This document shows positions 26,597 through 36,436 of a stretch of 64,000 nt of DNA, one piece after another (the first letter of the stretch is position 1; each line of letters begins with the position of its first letter). The notes below the pieces were generated by a model. That model had not been told where the DNA came from, did no database searches, and saw only the letters and a program-made list of their open reading frames with translations. A program made the position numbers and the translations under genes. The DNA comes from Akkermansiaceae bacterium. GTDB taxonomy: Bacteria > Verrucomicrobiota > Verrucomicrobiia > Verrucomicrobiales > Akkermansiaceae. The stretch spans positions 1-64,000 of the forward strand of contig JACKPZ010000020.1 of the NCBI GenBank assembly GCA_024233135.1, read 5' to 3'.

Positions 26597-28429
26597 TCAA
26601 CGGTGGCGGCGGCGGACCAGCACCAGAGCGCCGAGACAGCCCGCGAGAAGCGCCGCATCGGGTTCGGGAACCGTGTAGATCACCGCCTGCAGGCTGCCTT
26701 CGGAGAAGTAGCCGAACCTGGTGGCCGAAAACGCGTGCGGCGAGGATGCGGTGGGTGTCGCCCCGCCGAACGTGACGGACGCGCCCCCGTCGACGAGAGT
26801 GTAGACGCCGTCGCCGGCCGCCGCGGCATCCCATCCGACGATGTCGGAGAACGTGAAGTCCGCGAGGGTGATGGAGCCGCTCCCGCCGACCGAGAGGATG
26901 TCCGAGCTGTTCAACCCGAGGGTGGCGCCGGTGAGGTCCAGTTTCGCGCCGCTTTCGAACACGAGGTGTCCCGCGATGTTTCCGGTGCCGCCGATGGTCG
27001 CTCCCGCGGCGACCTGCGTGGTCCCTGTTCCCAGGCTGCCGCTGAGAAACAACGTGCCCGCGGAGACCAGGGTGTTCCCGGCATAGGTGTTGATCCCCGA
27101 CATGACGAGGGTGCCGGCACCGGTTTTCTCGATGCCGCCCGTCCCCTGGTTCTCACCGATCGCGCCGGACATCTCCAGATCGACGGAGGCCGCGCCGTCG
27201 GCGACCGCGACGTTCATGCTGTTCCCGCCGCGCAATGTGACGGGCGCGCTGACGATGGATGTCGAGACAGCGGCATTGCTGGCGATGCCGTATCCCGTGA
27301 AGAAGTTGATGCTTCCGCCACCGGTGGAACCGACCGTTCCGCCCGTCAGGTTGAACTGGGTGGCATATCCCTGGTTGTCCGCATGGGCGTTGTCGAAGGT
27401 GCCGCCGACGAGATTGACCTGGCTCACCTGGCTTCCATCGGTGTAGCCGAGAGCGTCCTTGACGGTGGTCTTCACGGTGGCGCCGGCGTTGACCGTGATC
27501 TGTCCCCGCACCGCGCCGGAGCCTCCGCCGCGGGCGAGGGTCAGCGTGCCCCCGTTGACGATGGTGCCTGCCGTGTGGGTGCTGCCGCCGGTGAGCGTGA
27601 GGTTTCCGGCACCCACCTTGATCACGCTCATCTGCGCGCTGCCGTTCGCCTGTTGGAACGCGCCGCCGAACGTGGTGTCGGTGCCGAGCGCGCCGACGCT
27701 GACGTTCACCGTTCCGTTGCTGTTGGAGCGGATGAACGCGCCGCCGGAGAGCGCTCCGAAGTGGATCGTGCTGTTGGTGAAGTTCAGCGCGACACCGCCA
27801 TTGACGTTCCGGTTCAGATCCCACGCCGCGTTGGCGCTGCCGGCGGTCGCCGCGTTGAACGCCGTCCGGTTGTTCGAGTCGTTGGTCTGGGTGAAGGTGC
27901 CGGTGAACCCGCTGTTGTCTCCCGAGAAAGCGAGCGTTTTGGCGCCCGAACCGCCCGCCGTCTGCGTGAGGCTCCCGCTCCCCGACAGGTTGCCCGTCAG
28001 CGTGACCCCGCTGGTGCCGTTCAGGTTCACCTGCCGCGCGCCGGAAACCGTGATGCCGGCGCCGATCGACGCCGCGTTCGCCGATGTCGAAACAATGTTC
28101 CCCGCGAGGGTGAACGCACCGCCGGAGAGCGTGTAGGCGGAAGCCGCGGCTCCGAAGCTGATCCCGCCCACCTGGAAGGCCGAGGAGGTGGCGAGGTCGT
28201 TCGTCAGGGTCCCCCCCGCGGTTCCCGCGGCGCCGAACAGCCAGACGTCGCCGGAAACCGGCGAGCTGTCCCAGTTGGCTCCGTTGGCCATGGAGGCGTC
28301 CGTGTTGCCGAGCCAGTTGGCATCGGCCGCCACCGCCGGCAGGGTGGCAGTGAAGGACACCACCGTGGCGACGAGCGGGCAGACACGCCGGACGCCCCCG
28401 TTCCGATATGCGAAGAAAATGGGTTTCAT
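26597..28429 (-). CDS. autotransporter-repeat protein with PEP-CTERM sorting signal
   Basis: 610 residues. Signal peptide, then an opening block (NWLGNTDASMANGANWDSSP) and beta-helical repeats such as LTLTGGSTHTAGTIVNGGTLTLARG and IEKTGAGTLVMSGINTYAGNTLVSAGTLFLSG, typical of the autotransporter-associated beta-strand repeat family. The C-terminus VPEPDAALLAGCLGALVLVRRRHR is a PEP-CTERM tail: VPEP motif, hydrophobic segment and basic end, recognised by an EpsH-type exosortase in exopolysaccharide-producing bacteria. The first 200 residues are clearly homologous to the upstream neighbour at 28473-32333, so the pair arose by duplication. It is probably displayed on the cell surface or released into the matrix. 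Confidence 0.88.
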   Translation of the reverse strand: MKPIFFAYRNGGVRRVCPLVATVVSFTATLPAVAADANWLGNTDASMANGANWDSSPVSGDVWLFGAAGTAGGTLTNDLATSSAFQVGGISFGAAASAYTLSGGAFTLAGNIVSTSANAASIGAGITVSGARQVNLNGTSGVTLTGNLSGSGSLTQTAGGSGAKTLAFSGDNSGFTGTFTQTNDSNNRTAFNAATAGSANAAWDLNRNVNGGVALNFTNSTIHFGALSGGAFIRSNSNGTVNVSVGALGTDTTFGGAFQQANGSAQMSVIKVGAGNLTLTGGSTHTAGTIVNGGTLTLARGGGSGAVRGQITVNAGATVKTTVKDALGYTDGSQVSQVNLVGGTFDNAHADNQGYATQFNLTGGTVGSTGGGSINFFTGYGIASNAAVSTSIVSAPVTLRGGNSMNVAVADGAASVDLEMSGAIGENQGTGGIEKTGAGTLVMSGINTYAGNTLVSAGTLFLSGSLGTGTTQVAAGATIGGTGNIAGHLVFESGAKLDLTGATLGLNSSDILSVGGSGSITLADFTFSDIVGWDAAAAGDGVYTLVDGGASVTFGGATPTASSPHAFSATRFGYFSEGSLQAVIYTVPEPDAALLAGCLGALVLVRRRHR

Positions 28430-28472
28430 CGATTCTTCAGTTGTTTGATTGGATATCCGGATGTGCCGGACG

Positions 28473-31400
28473 TCATTGGACCACCACGTTCAGGCGGGCG
28501 AACTTCCTCGCATCGGGAGATTGCGGGATGGTGAGCGTCACCGTGTCGGTTCCGTTGCCGTTGTCGACGACGGTGACACCCGGGTTCGCGGCCACGGGAT
28601 CGTTTGGCACCGGATAGGTGAGAGGCCACGCGCCCAGATTGGTTCCGACCTCGATGACGGCCGAGACGTCGCCGGTTTCGGAGGCCTGGTCGCGGACGAA
28701 GGTGAACACGAGGTTTCCACCCGAGGTGGAGAGGGTCGGCAGTTTGCCGAGATCGTTCGTGGCCGCGAGGCCGCCGAGGAGGTATTCCACTCCGTTCGGG
28801 ACGCCGTCGCCATCGTAGTCGTCCGCAGCGGTGCCGGTGGGCGCGTTGGCCGCCGCCCACGACGCGTAGCCGCCGGCCGCGCCGACCTGGATCACGCCGG
28901 TTCCGGAGAACCGGGTGTCGTCGATATGAGTGGCGCCGGATCCGGTGGCACCCCATGTGCCCTCGGCCTGCTGGACCGCGCCGAAGAACAGGCTGCCGAC
29001 CACCTCGGTGCCCGTGGGAGCGACCATGCCGCCGGAGATGACGAGCTTGGAGGCGTCCGCGATGGAGTTTCCGGAAACCTCGAGCACACCGGCCGAGACG
29101 AGGGTGTCGCCCGTGTAGGTGTTCTCGCCCGTCAGGGTGAACGTTCCGGTTCCGGCCTTGGTGAGACCGCCGGACCCGGAGATCACGCCGGGGAAGGTGG
29201 TGTCGGTGTTTTTGCCGCCGGTCGTGAGCGTGGCGGTGCCGAGCAGGACCTGCGCGTCGGGTTCGTCTCCGCCGAGCGAGCCGATCGTGTTGTCGAATCC
29301 GTTGAGGTCGAGTTTTCCACCCACTCCGTGGTTGGGGATGATGAAGTCCGAGTTGGGCGAGAACACGTTCGCCGCGCCCGCCCGCATGACGTTCTCACGG
29401 ATGTGGGTGTCGCCGCTGTAGGTGTGCGTGCCGGAGAACAGCATCACCTGGTTGACCGCGCCGCCCCACTGGATGGTGAGCGCGACGGTTCCGGTGCCGT
29501 CCTGGATGTTCCCCGCCCACGAGGGGGAGGCCGTGTCGCGGGCCGCGAGGACGAGCAGCGATGCGCCCGTGCCGTTGTTGGTGATCGTGCCACCGGTGCC
29601 GTTGATGCGCTTGAGGCGGTTGCTGATGCCGTTGGTTCCCGTGTCGTTGAGATCCCAGACGCCGCCGTTGATGTAGGCTTCGTTGCCGAAGGTTCCCTGC
29701 CAGACCCCCGCGCCGGCGGAGACCTGATAGGCGGGATTCATCTTCAGGGTCCCGCCGTTGATGGTGAGATTGTTGAAACACAGCGCGGTGGTGCGGCCCA
29801 GATCCACCGTTCCGTCGGCGACGAGAAGGTTCATCCCGCCCATCGGGGCGGCGAAGAAGTCCTCGTTGATGATGAGGGTGTTCGTTCCCGACTTCGTCAT
29901 CGTTCCCGCCCCGTTCGTCCGGCGGATGGCTCCATCCCAGCGGATGTTACCGGTTCCGTTGACGGTGAAATCGCTGATGACGAATCCGGCGGCGCCGGCG
30001 AGGTTGAACCCGGCCTCCACGGTGGCCTCGACCGCGGAGCTGTTCGTGATGGTGGCGCCGGTGCCGCTGTTCGTCAGGTCGTTCGGCAGCAGGTGGCCGT
30101 TGAGATCGAGCGTCGCGGCGGGGCTGGTGATGGCGACCACGCCGAGACCGAACGCCTCGTCGCTACCCGCCGCGAGGGTGCCGCCGGCGAGCGTGGTTCC
30201 GCCTTCATAGATGTTGTTTCCCGAGAGCGTCAGGGTTCCGGTGGACGTCTTGACGAGCTGGAGCAGGGAACCCGGGCCTTCATCCGAGATCTCGCCGGAA
30301 AGCGTGGCGTTCTGATGGTTGGCGGCGGTGAGCACGGCGTTGGAGGATGCATCGTTGGTGATCGCACCCGGGCTGTCCCACAGGTTCGCCGTGACGGCGG
30401 TTCCGTTCAGGTTGAGGTCCGTCGCCACCTCGAGAGTGTCCACGGAGAACGTGGCGCCGCCGAGTTGGACGCCTCCGTCCCCTTCCATCGTCAGGAACGA
30501 GCTCGGCCCGGTGACGCCGGCGGCGGAGACCACCAGCGGATTCGCGCTTTCGTTGGACCAGATCTGGTCCTGGGCGAGGACGATGCTGTCCATCGAAAGG
30601 GTGGCGCCGCCGTTGCCGCTCTCCACGGTGATGCCGCCGTCCTCCAGCGTGAGCGTTTGGGCACCCGACGTGGCCACCGCGGCGGAAGTGCCGCGGTAGG
30701 TGAGTCCGTAGATATCGAAATTCGCACCGAGCGTGTTGGTCAGGTTCGTGGGCGAGTTATGGCTGAAATAGACCATCGTGTTCGCCCCGGGCAGCACGTT
30801 GAGGAACGTGGAACCCGTGGCGCCGGTCGTGAAGTTGGCGTTGCTTCCGGACGTCGAGGACCATTGCGCGCCCTGCGTGCCGGACCAATAGGCCGAGCCC
30901 GGTGGTGTCGCCCCGGTGGTCACGAGGTTCACGCCGGTGGCCGTGACTTCGAGCTGGCCCGAGATGCCGAACGAGAGGTTCGGGTTCGCGAGAGTGAGGG
31001 AGCCGACGGTCACGCCGGTGCCGGTGGCGAATCCTGCGCCCGAGCCGCTCGCGAAGGAGAGGATGGGATAGGTTTCACCGGCCGAAACGCCGAGGTTGGT
31101 GATCGTGATCGCCGCGCCGCCCTGGTCGACCGCCAGGCCGTTGAACACGTCGATCGAATCGGGGACCAGTCCGCCCGCTTCGAGTTTCACCGAGGCGGTA
31201 TCGGTCGGGTTCGGACCGCCCAGCGTCAGGCCGCCGGCTCCATCGACGAGCATGCTGCCGGTCGTGCCGTTCACGAGATCGAGCACGGAGCCCTGTCCGG
31301 TGGCGGCCACGGCTCCGGTCACGGATGTCACGGAGCCGACTTTGGCGGTTCCGCCCGCGTTGATGGCGAGGGACTGGAGTTTCTTTCCGCTGCCGCCGAC

Positions 31401-32333
31401 CTGGAACGTTGCGCCGTTGTTGACGGTGACCGGGCTGTTCTCCATGGCTCCGGTGATGTTGAGCACGCCGGCGTTGACCGTCGTCGCCAGCGTGTGGCGG
31501 TTCGTGTTGCTCATCGTCAGCGTGCCGGTCCCCACCTTGGTAAGGCCGAGGGTCACGGTGCCGGTGTTCGAGGCGAGGGTGCCGCCCCATGTCGTGCTGG
31601 TGTTCTTCGCACCCACGCTGAGAATGCCGGAGCCGCGGATGGAGCCGGTGCCGGAGAGCGAGCCGAGGTGAAGCACGTCGGTGGTGGCGAGGTTGATCGC
31701 CACGCCGCCCGCCACGTTGCGGTTCAACACCCAGTCCGCGGCGGTGCTTCCGGCCGTCGGCGAGTTGAAACCGGTCCGGTTGTTGCTGTCGTTCGTCTGG
31801 GTGAAAGTTCCGGTGAAACCGCTGTTGTCACCGGTGAGGAACAGGGTTTTCGCACCCGTGCCGCCGGCCGTCTGGGTGAGGGAACCGGCGCCGGAGAGGC
31901 TTCCGGAGAGCGTGATGTTGCTCGATCCGTTCAGGTTGACCTGCCGGGCGTCCGATACGGTGATGTTGCTTCCGAGGTTGACCGCGCTGGCGCTTGTCGC
32001 GGCGATGTTTCCGGTGAGCGAGAACGCGCCGCCGGTGATGGTGTATGCGGATGAGGCAGCACCGAAGGTGATGCCCGCGACTTCGAACGCGCTGGTGGTC
32101 GCGAGGTTGTTGGTGAGAGCGGCTCCCGATGTGCCGGCGGCTCCGAAGACCCATGCCTCCCCGGAGGCGGGAGCGGCGGGAGCGCTGTCCCAGTTCAGGC
32201 CGTTGGCCAGGTTCGCATCGGTGTTGCCGACCCAGGTGGCGGCTTCCAGACCCGTGGCGAGGAAGACGGGGCATACGGCGACCGTGATCAGGAACGATGT
32301 GCGGAACGGGAGGGATTTGAACGTGGGTTTCAT
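28473..32333 (-). CDS. large secreted autotransporter-repeat protein
   Basis: 1286 residues from the ATG at 32331-32333, giving the signal peptide MKPTFKSLPFRTSFLITVAV; a longer upstream frame overlaps the LacI promoter region and is not credible. Beta-helical repeats (LTKVGTGTLTMSNTNRHTLATTVNAGVLNITG, LVKTSTGTLTLSGNNIYEGGTTLAGGTL, LTKAGTGTFTLTGENTYTGDTLVSAGVLEVSG) fill most of the chain. The end carries DDYDGDGVPNGVEYLLGG and a final beta-sandwich. There is no PEP-CTERM tail and no beta-barrel. First gene of the leftward surface-protein run, divergent from the second LacI gene with a strong candidate operator between them. Confidence 0.88.
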   Translation of the reverse strand: MKPTFKSLPFRTSFLITVAVCPVFLATGLEAATWVGNTDANLANGLNWDSAPAAPASGEAWVFGAAGTSGAALTNNLATTSAFEVAGITFGAASSAYTITGGAFSLTGNIAATSASAVNLGSNITVSDARQVNLNGSSNITLSGSLSGAGSLTQTAGGTGAKTLFLTGDNSGFTGTFTQTNDSNNRTGFNSPTAGSTAADWVLNRNVAGGVAINLATTDVLHLGSLSGTGSIRGSGILSVGAKNTSTTWGGTLASNTGTVTLGLTKVGTGTLTMSNTNRHTLATTVNAGVLNITGAMENSPVTVNNGATFQVGGSGKKLQSLAINAGGTAKVGSVTSVTGAVAATGQGSVLDLVNGTTGSMLVDGAGGLTLGGPNPTDTASVKLEAGGLVPDSIDVFNGLAVDQGGAAITITNLGVSAGETYPILSFASGSGAGFATGTGVTVGSLTLANPNLSFGISGQLEVTATGVNLVTTGATPPGSAYWSGTQGAQWSSTSGSNANFTTGATGSTFLNVLPGANTMVYFSHNSPTNLTNTLGANFDIYGLTYRGTSAAVATSGAQTLTLEDGGITVESGNGGATLSMDSIVLAQDQIWSNESANPLVVSAAGVTGPSSFLTMEGDGGVQLGGATFSVDTLEVATDLNLNGTAVTANLWDSPGAITNDASSNAVLTAANHQNATLSGEISDEGPGSLLQLVKTSTGTLTLSGNNIYEGGTTLAGGTLAAGSDEAFGLGVVAITSPAATLDLNGHLLPNDLTNSGTGATITNSSAVEATVEAGFNLAGAAGFVISDFTVNGTGNIRWDGAIRRTNGAGTMTKSGTNTLIINEDFFAAPMGGMNLLVADGTVDLGRTTALCFNNLTINGGTLKMNPAYQVSAGAGVWQGTFGNEAYINGGVWDLNDTGTNGISNRLKRINGTGGTITNNGTGASLLVLAARDTASPSWAGNIQDGTGTVALTIQWGGAVNQVMLFSGTHTYSGDTHIRENVMRAGAANVFSPNSDFIIPNHGVGGKLDLNGFDNTIGSLGGDEPDAQVLLGTATLTTGGKNTDTTFPGVISGSGGLTKAGTGTFTLTGENTYTGDTLVSAGVLEVSGNSIADASKLVISGGMVAPTGTEVVGSLFFGAVQQAEGTWGATGSGATHIDDTRFSGTGVIQVGAAGGYASWAAANAPTGTAADDYDGDGVPNGVEYLLGGLAATNDLGKLPTLSTSGGNLVFTFVRDQASETGDVSAVIEVGTNLGAWPLTYPVPNDPVAANPGVTVVDNGNGTDTVTLTIPQSPDARKFARLNVVVQ

Positions 32334-32473
32334 GTCGGTGCTTGGGATTCTTGTTGTGGGTTCGGAGGGCAGATGGCAGTAGATCCGTCGGTGCGCGCAG
32401 TGACCAAACTGCAATCTCGGATTTACGGTATGCAGCAATCGCCGGAGCCAGGACCCATTTCGAGCGATTCGGC

Positions 32474-32489
32474 TGTTACTCTGGTAACC
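32474..32489. promoter_or_regulatory. candidate LacI operator, site 3
   Basis: TGTTACTCTGGTAACC contains perfect 5-bp inverted half-sites GTTAC/GTAAC with a 4-bp spacer. It lies 38 bases before the LacI start at 32528 and 141 bases upstream of the divergent surface-protein gene, a position suited to repression of both. Confidence 0.65.
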
Positions 32490-32527
32490 TCCGTGGCAGA
32501 ACCGCCTTCCGGAAACCCACCCGCCCC

Positions 32528-33580
32528 ATGAAATCCGATCCCGATTCCCCCAACCCGCGGACCAGCATTCGAGATATCGCCCGCCACCTCGGAGTGAGCC
32601 ACGCCACCGTTTCGCTCGCGTTGAGAAACAATCCGCGCATCTCCGAAGCGGTGCGGGAGAAGGTCCGAATGGCGGCGGACGAACTCGGCTATCAGCCGGA
32701 CCCGATGCTCCAGGCGCTGGCGAGTTATCGCCGGACGAAAGGCGGGACACCCGTGTCGGCGGGACTCGCCTGGATCAACGCGTGGGAATCCACCACCGCG
32801 CTGCGCGGTTTCCAGGAGTTCGATCTCTATTGGAAAGGAGCCTCCACCGCGGCGAGGAAACACGGCTACAGCCTGGAGGAGTTCCGTCTCGACAAGGAGT
32901 GCGGCTCGAACCGGCTCAACCAGATTCTCACGGCACGCGGCATCTGCGGCATCCTTCTGCCGCCCCAACACCCGCATCCCGAATGGTCGGATTTTCCGTG
33001 GGAACGATATTCCGTAGTCCGCTTCGGAAGATCTCTCAGGACGCCGGAATGCCACGTCGTGACGGCCGACCAGGTGGCGAACACGATGCTCGCCTTCGTC
33101 AGGTTGAGAGAGCTCGGATACACGCGTATCGGCTTCGTCGACAGCCGCGAAACGACGGTGAAACGCGGCCAAATGTTCCAGGCGGGCTTCCTGCTCGCCC
33201 AGACCGACGTCGCGAAATCCGAACGGATCCCCGTTCTCGACATCAATCACGCCCCCAACTCCGGCCGGCATGTCCGTGTGGCCAAATGGCTGCGCCAGCA
33301 CAAGGTGGACGCGATCCTCACCGGGCTCTCGGAGCTTCCCACCATCCTGACAAAAGCGGGCATCCGGGTGCCCGACGATGTCGCCCTCGCGGGAACCACG
33401 ATCCTCGACACACCGATATCCGCCGGCATCAACCAACATCCCGAAGAAATCGGCAGGGTCGGTCTCCTGATGCTGAAATCCCTCATCAACGACGGCGCGC
33501 GCGGCATCCCCCCGATCTTCCGGCAGATCCAGGTGGAGGGCAGTTGGTCGGACGGCGACAGCGCACCTCCTCGGCGGTGA
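32528..33580 (+). CDS. LacI-family transcriptional regulator (paralogue of the 9.6-kb gene)
   Basis: 350 residues from the ATG at 32528. HTH: SIRDIARHLGVSHATVSLAL; then RMAADELGYQPDPMLQALASYRR and a sugar-binding domain with GICGILLPPQHPHPEW, HVVTADQVANTMLAF and HPEEIGRVGLLMLKSLI. Length, domain boundaries and many residues match the regulator at 9600-10652, while the DNA recognition helix (SHATVSLAL versus SHVTVSLAL) is nearly identical, so both may bind the same operator. It lies between the surface-protein run and the lyase/GH43/GH36/GH51 cluster, with a candidate operator on each side. Confidence 0.93.
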   Translation: MKSDPDSPNPRTSIRDIARHLGVSHATVSLALRNNPRISEAVREKVRMAADELGYQPDPMLQALASYRRTKGGTPVSAGLAWINAWESTTALRGFQEFDLYWKGASTAARKHGYSLEEFRLDKECGSNRLNQILTARGICGILLPPQHPHPEWSDFPWERYSVVRFGRSLRTPECHVVTADQVANTMLAFVRLRELGYTRIGFVDSRETTVKRGQMFQAGFLLAQTDVAKSERIPVLDINHAPNSGRHVRVAKWLRQHKVDAILTGLSELPTILTKAGIRVPDDVALAGTTILDTPISAGINQHPEEIGRVGLLMLKSLINDGARGIPPIFRQIQVEGSWSDGDSAPPRR

Positions 33581-33671
33581 ACCGGCTCGCCGGGGTGCCC
33601 CATGCGATATTCCCTCTGGCACCCAGCGTTTTCCGGACCGGAGAGGGGGCTCCGAAGCTACGCAAACACGC

Positions 33672-33687
33672 GGTTACCATTGTAACC
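33672..33687. promoter_or_regulatory. candidate LacI operator, site 4 (best match)
   Basis: GGTTACCATTGTAACC is a perfect 6-4-6 palindrome in its half-sites. It is 107 bases before the start of the alginate-lyase-like gene and 92 bases after the LacI stop, in the only space available for a promoter of the rightward enzyme operon. Confidence 0.7.
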
Positions 33688-33793
33688 CACGCCGTTGACG
33701 CAAAGCGCGGCAGAGCTCGCGTAGAGGAAATGCAGAAGCTTCGGCGCGCCCGCCGGGGCCGCCTGTTTCAGGATTCCACACGATGACGCACCC

Positions 33794-36433
33794 ATGATGA
33801 AACGCCTCTTCCCTTCCTGCCTTCTTCGATGGTCCGCCCTGCTGGCGATGTCCGCCCCCTGCCATCCGTCCGTCGCACAGGGTGTGCCCGGGGCGGTCGC
33901 CACCGTGGAGATCCGCCGCACGGTGAACAACGGATTCGTTCACCCGGGCATCGGGATGTCGAAGGAGATGCTCGTAAACGCCAGAGACCAGGTGGCGGCG
34001 GGTCGCGAGCCATGGAGCTCGGCATTCAGGAAACTTGCGGCCCACCCGCACTCCGCGGAAACGGTATCATGCCGCAATCAAAGCACGAAGGATCCGTCGG
34101 AACCGGACTCCGACACATTCGACAGCCGCGGCATGGAGGCCCGCCTCAAGGGCGACGCGGACAAGGCGCTGCGCCAGGCGTTGATGTTCTGGTTCACCGG
34201 CAGGGAGGCCCATCGGGCGAACGCGATGAATATCATCCGCACGTGGTCGAAGATGGACCCGAAGAAATACAAAAGCTTTCCGGAGGATCACATCCATACC
34301 TCCTATCCGATCCAGGACCTGATCCGCGCTGCCGAGTTGATGCGCTGCACCAGCTCTCCGAAGCGCTCGCTCGAGTGGACGGGCCGGGACAACATCGCGT
34401 TCATCCGGAACTTCGTGACGCCGTGCGTATCGACGTTCCTCGACCGCAACGGCCACTTCATGAACCAGGCCGGCTATCCGATGGCGGCCGCGATGGCGGG
34501 CGACATTTTCACCAACAACCGGAAGAGCTACGAGAAACGCGTCGAGTGGTTCACCATCAACAAGGACGCACCAAACAAGGGCTGGAGCTTCTCGATCCGC
34601 GACCTCGCCCGCCTTGTCGACACCAACGCGGCCACGGGTGAAAAGGTTTCCCCACCGAATGCCCAGCTCGTCGAGATGGGACGCGACCAGGCGCACGCCG
34701 GCGGTGACGTGGACATCTTCATGAACATCGCCCGCATGATGAACGTGCAGGGAACAAAGGTGGATCCGGTGACAGGCACCATCTCGACGAAGGAGGAAGC
34801 GGTCGGCCCCTACGAATTCCTCGATGACCGCATCCTGGCGATCGCCGACCATTTCTGCCGCTTCATGCTCGGGTATGACACGCCGTGGATTCCCACACCG
34901 TCCGACATCGCGCCGGACGGCACGGTTCGCCAGATCTACTACCGCATCGCCGACAACTACCGGGGAAGAATCCGCGGCCTCGATTTCTGGGACGCGCACC
35001 ATTACTACACCTACACCAAGGGGATCGATGTCTCGAAGAAAGCCCCCTACTACCACGAGGCCTTCACGAAACGCATCGTCAACTCGGACTTCGACTGGAT
35101 CACCATCCCGAAAGAAGTGAAGGGCGAAGGCGCGCGGGTCCCGCAGACCGTCCAGGAACCCGACGTGGTGGAGATCGAGGAACGGTCCACCACCTTCGAC
35201 AAGAACGCCTCCATCGCCACGGAGGGCAAGGTTTCCTTCCTGCGGATCAAACCAGCCGCGAAAGGCACCCGCATCGCGCTGCTGAGTTGCGATACCGACC
35301 GCAAGACCATCGGCATGCGCGTCCGCACCACAGGCGTGACCGAAATCCAGATGTCCGTTTTCCGGAAACCCTGGCTGCTGCCCGACACGAAGGGCGAGTG
35401 GAAGCAGGTGAGCTACCGGATGGACGACCTCGAAGACCTCGGCGACATCGTCTATTTCACGGTCACGGCGCGGGACGGCACGGTGGTCGATCTCGACCAA
35501 CTGGTCCGAAAGCCGGAGGAGGGGCGGACCGCGCCCGAGTTCACGCTCGGCAACGACGATCTCCGCATCGTCGCATGCGTCGGAATTCCGCTCGAGCTGG
35601 ACCTATCAGCCAAAGGGCCTCGCGGCGGCATACGGATCGAATGCCCGGATCTGCCGGACGGAGCAACCCTTGGGAGCAACACCGGGGCCTTTCAATGGAC
35701 ACCGTCAGCCGCCGGCGAGTCCGACCTGGTCGTGACCGCGGTCAACGGTGAGTTCGTCACGCCGAAGCGCATCCACATCGTGATCGCGGCGGACCGGGCG
35801 GCGGCCGTCGATGCAGCCGGCGCGGGCTACGAACCCGGTGTTCCTTATGTCTCTGCCAGCCTGGCGAAATGCAAGGAACTCAACGACCGGCTCGCCGCAT
35901 CGATGGACCGGATGAGCCCCGCCGTGTTCTCGCAGAAACTGTTGGAGTTGCAGGATGCGTTCGGAAATCTCGAACCGCTCACCCCGCTGCTTCCGGACGG
36001 CAGCATGGATTTCCCGAAGGTTGTCGTCACCACCACTACCAAGGAGGGCGAGATCGCACTGCTCACCGACGGCAATGACGACACCTACGCCGTCTTTCCC
36101 TCGGCACAGCGGCTCGGCCACACCTTCGATTTCGGAGCAGCCTTCCGCTTCTCCGCCGAAGCCTTCGCGGTTGAAGGGCGGATGAATTTCGAAACCCGCA
36201 CGCAGGATGTCGTGTTCCTCGGATCCGATGATGGGGAATCGTGGACCCCGCTCACCGACGCGCTCACGAAGGCGCCGGTCGAACTGACCCGCATCGAGGT
36301 ATTGCCCGGGCAGCGCGGCAAACGGTTCCGTTTCCTCAGGTTCCAGAAAACCAGCGACAAGTCGGACCGCCTCTTCGAACCGGCGGAGCTCCGGATCTTC
36401 GGTGAACGGCACGAGGCAGCACGCCAACCTTGA
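33794..36433 (+). CDS. secreted alginate-lyase-superfamily protein with C-terminal discoidin-like domain
   Basis: 879 residues; signal peptide in the first 28. Residues about 45-430 are helical and match the alginate lyase superfamily pattern: HPGIGMSKEMLVNARDQVAAG, ADKALRQALMFWFTG, NAMNIIRTWSKMDP, HTSYPIQDLIRAAE, NQAGYPMAAAMAGDIF and GRDQAHAGGDVDIFMNIARMM, with conserved His and Tyr. A beta-rich middle, an Ig-like segment (PDLPDGATLGSNTGAFQWTPSAAG) and a discoidin-like end follow. Beta-elimination of a uronate polymer is expected and would supply the unsaturated sugars used by the GH88-type enzyme at 8.3 kb. First gene of the rightward cluster; the next gene begins 3 bases after it. Confidence 0.78.
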   Translation: MMKRLFPSCLLRWSALLAMSAPCHPSVAQGVPGAVATVEIRRTVNNGFVHPGIGMSKEMLVNARDQVAAGREPWSSAFRKLAAHPHSAETVSCRNQSTKDPSEPDSDTFDSRGMEARLKGDADKALRQALMFWFTGREAHRANAMNIIRTWSKMDPKKYKSFPEDHIHTSYPIQDLIRAAELMRCTSSPKRSLEWTGRDNIAFIRNFVTPCVSTFLDRNGHFMNQAGYPMAAAMAGDIFTNNRKSYEKRVEWFTINKDAPNKGWSFSIRDLARLVDTNAATGEKVSPPNAQLVEMGRDQAHAGGDVDIFMNIARMMNVQGTKVDPVTGTISTKEEAVGPYEFLDDRILAIADHFCRFMLGYDTPWIPTPSDIAPDGTVRQIYYRIADNYRGRIRGLDFWDAHHYYTYTKGIDVSKKAPYYHEAFTKRIVNSDFDWITIPKEVKGEGARVPQTVQEPDVVEIEERSTTFDKNASIATEGKVSFLRIKPAAKGTRIALLSCDTDRKTIGMRVRTTGVTEIQMSVFRKPWLLPDTKGEWKQVSYRMDDLEDLGDIVYFTVTARDGTVVDLDQLVRKPEEGRTAPEFTLGNDDLRIVACVGIPLELDLSAKGPRGGIRIECPDLPDGATLGSNTGAFQWTPSAAGESDLVVTAVNGEFVTPKRIHIVIAADRAAAVDAAGAGYEPGVPYVSASLAKCKELNDRLAASMDRMSPAVFSQKLLELQDAFGNLEPLTPLLPDGSMDFPKVVVTTTTKEGEIALLTDGNDDTYAVFPSAQRLGHTFDFGAAFRFSAEAFAVEGRMNFETRTQDVVFLGSDDGESWTPLTDALTKAPVELTRIEVLPGQRGKRFRFLRFQKTSDKSDRLFEPAELRIFGERHEAARQP

Positions 36434-36436
36434 ACC

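Noticed and set aside
24521..28534. 1337-codon plus-strand open frame opposite the surface-protein genes
   Set aside because: It has no initiation signal, is rich in Arg/Gly/Val with no family motif, and lies antisense to clear repeat proteins; it is a GC-rich shadow frame.
29940..29960. GTTAC-containing half-site inside the 1286-residue gene
   Set aside because: Only one half is present and it lies within coding sequence.
28449..32054. 1201-codon plus-strand open frame
   Set aside because: Antisense to the 1286-residue repeat protein; composition and lack of motifs are those of a shadow.
28473..32750. Longer start for the 1286-residue protein at 32750
   Set aside because: The extra 139 residues overlap the divergent LacI gene and its operator region and have no signal peptide; the ATG at 32333 does.
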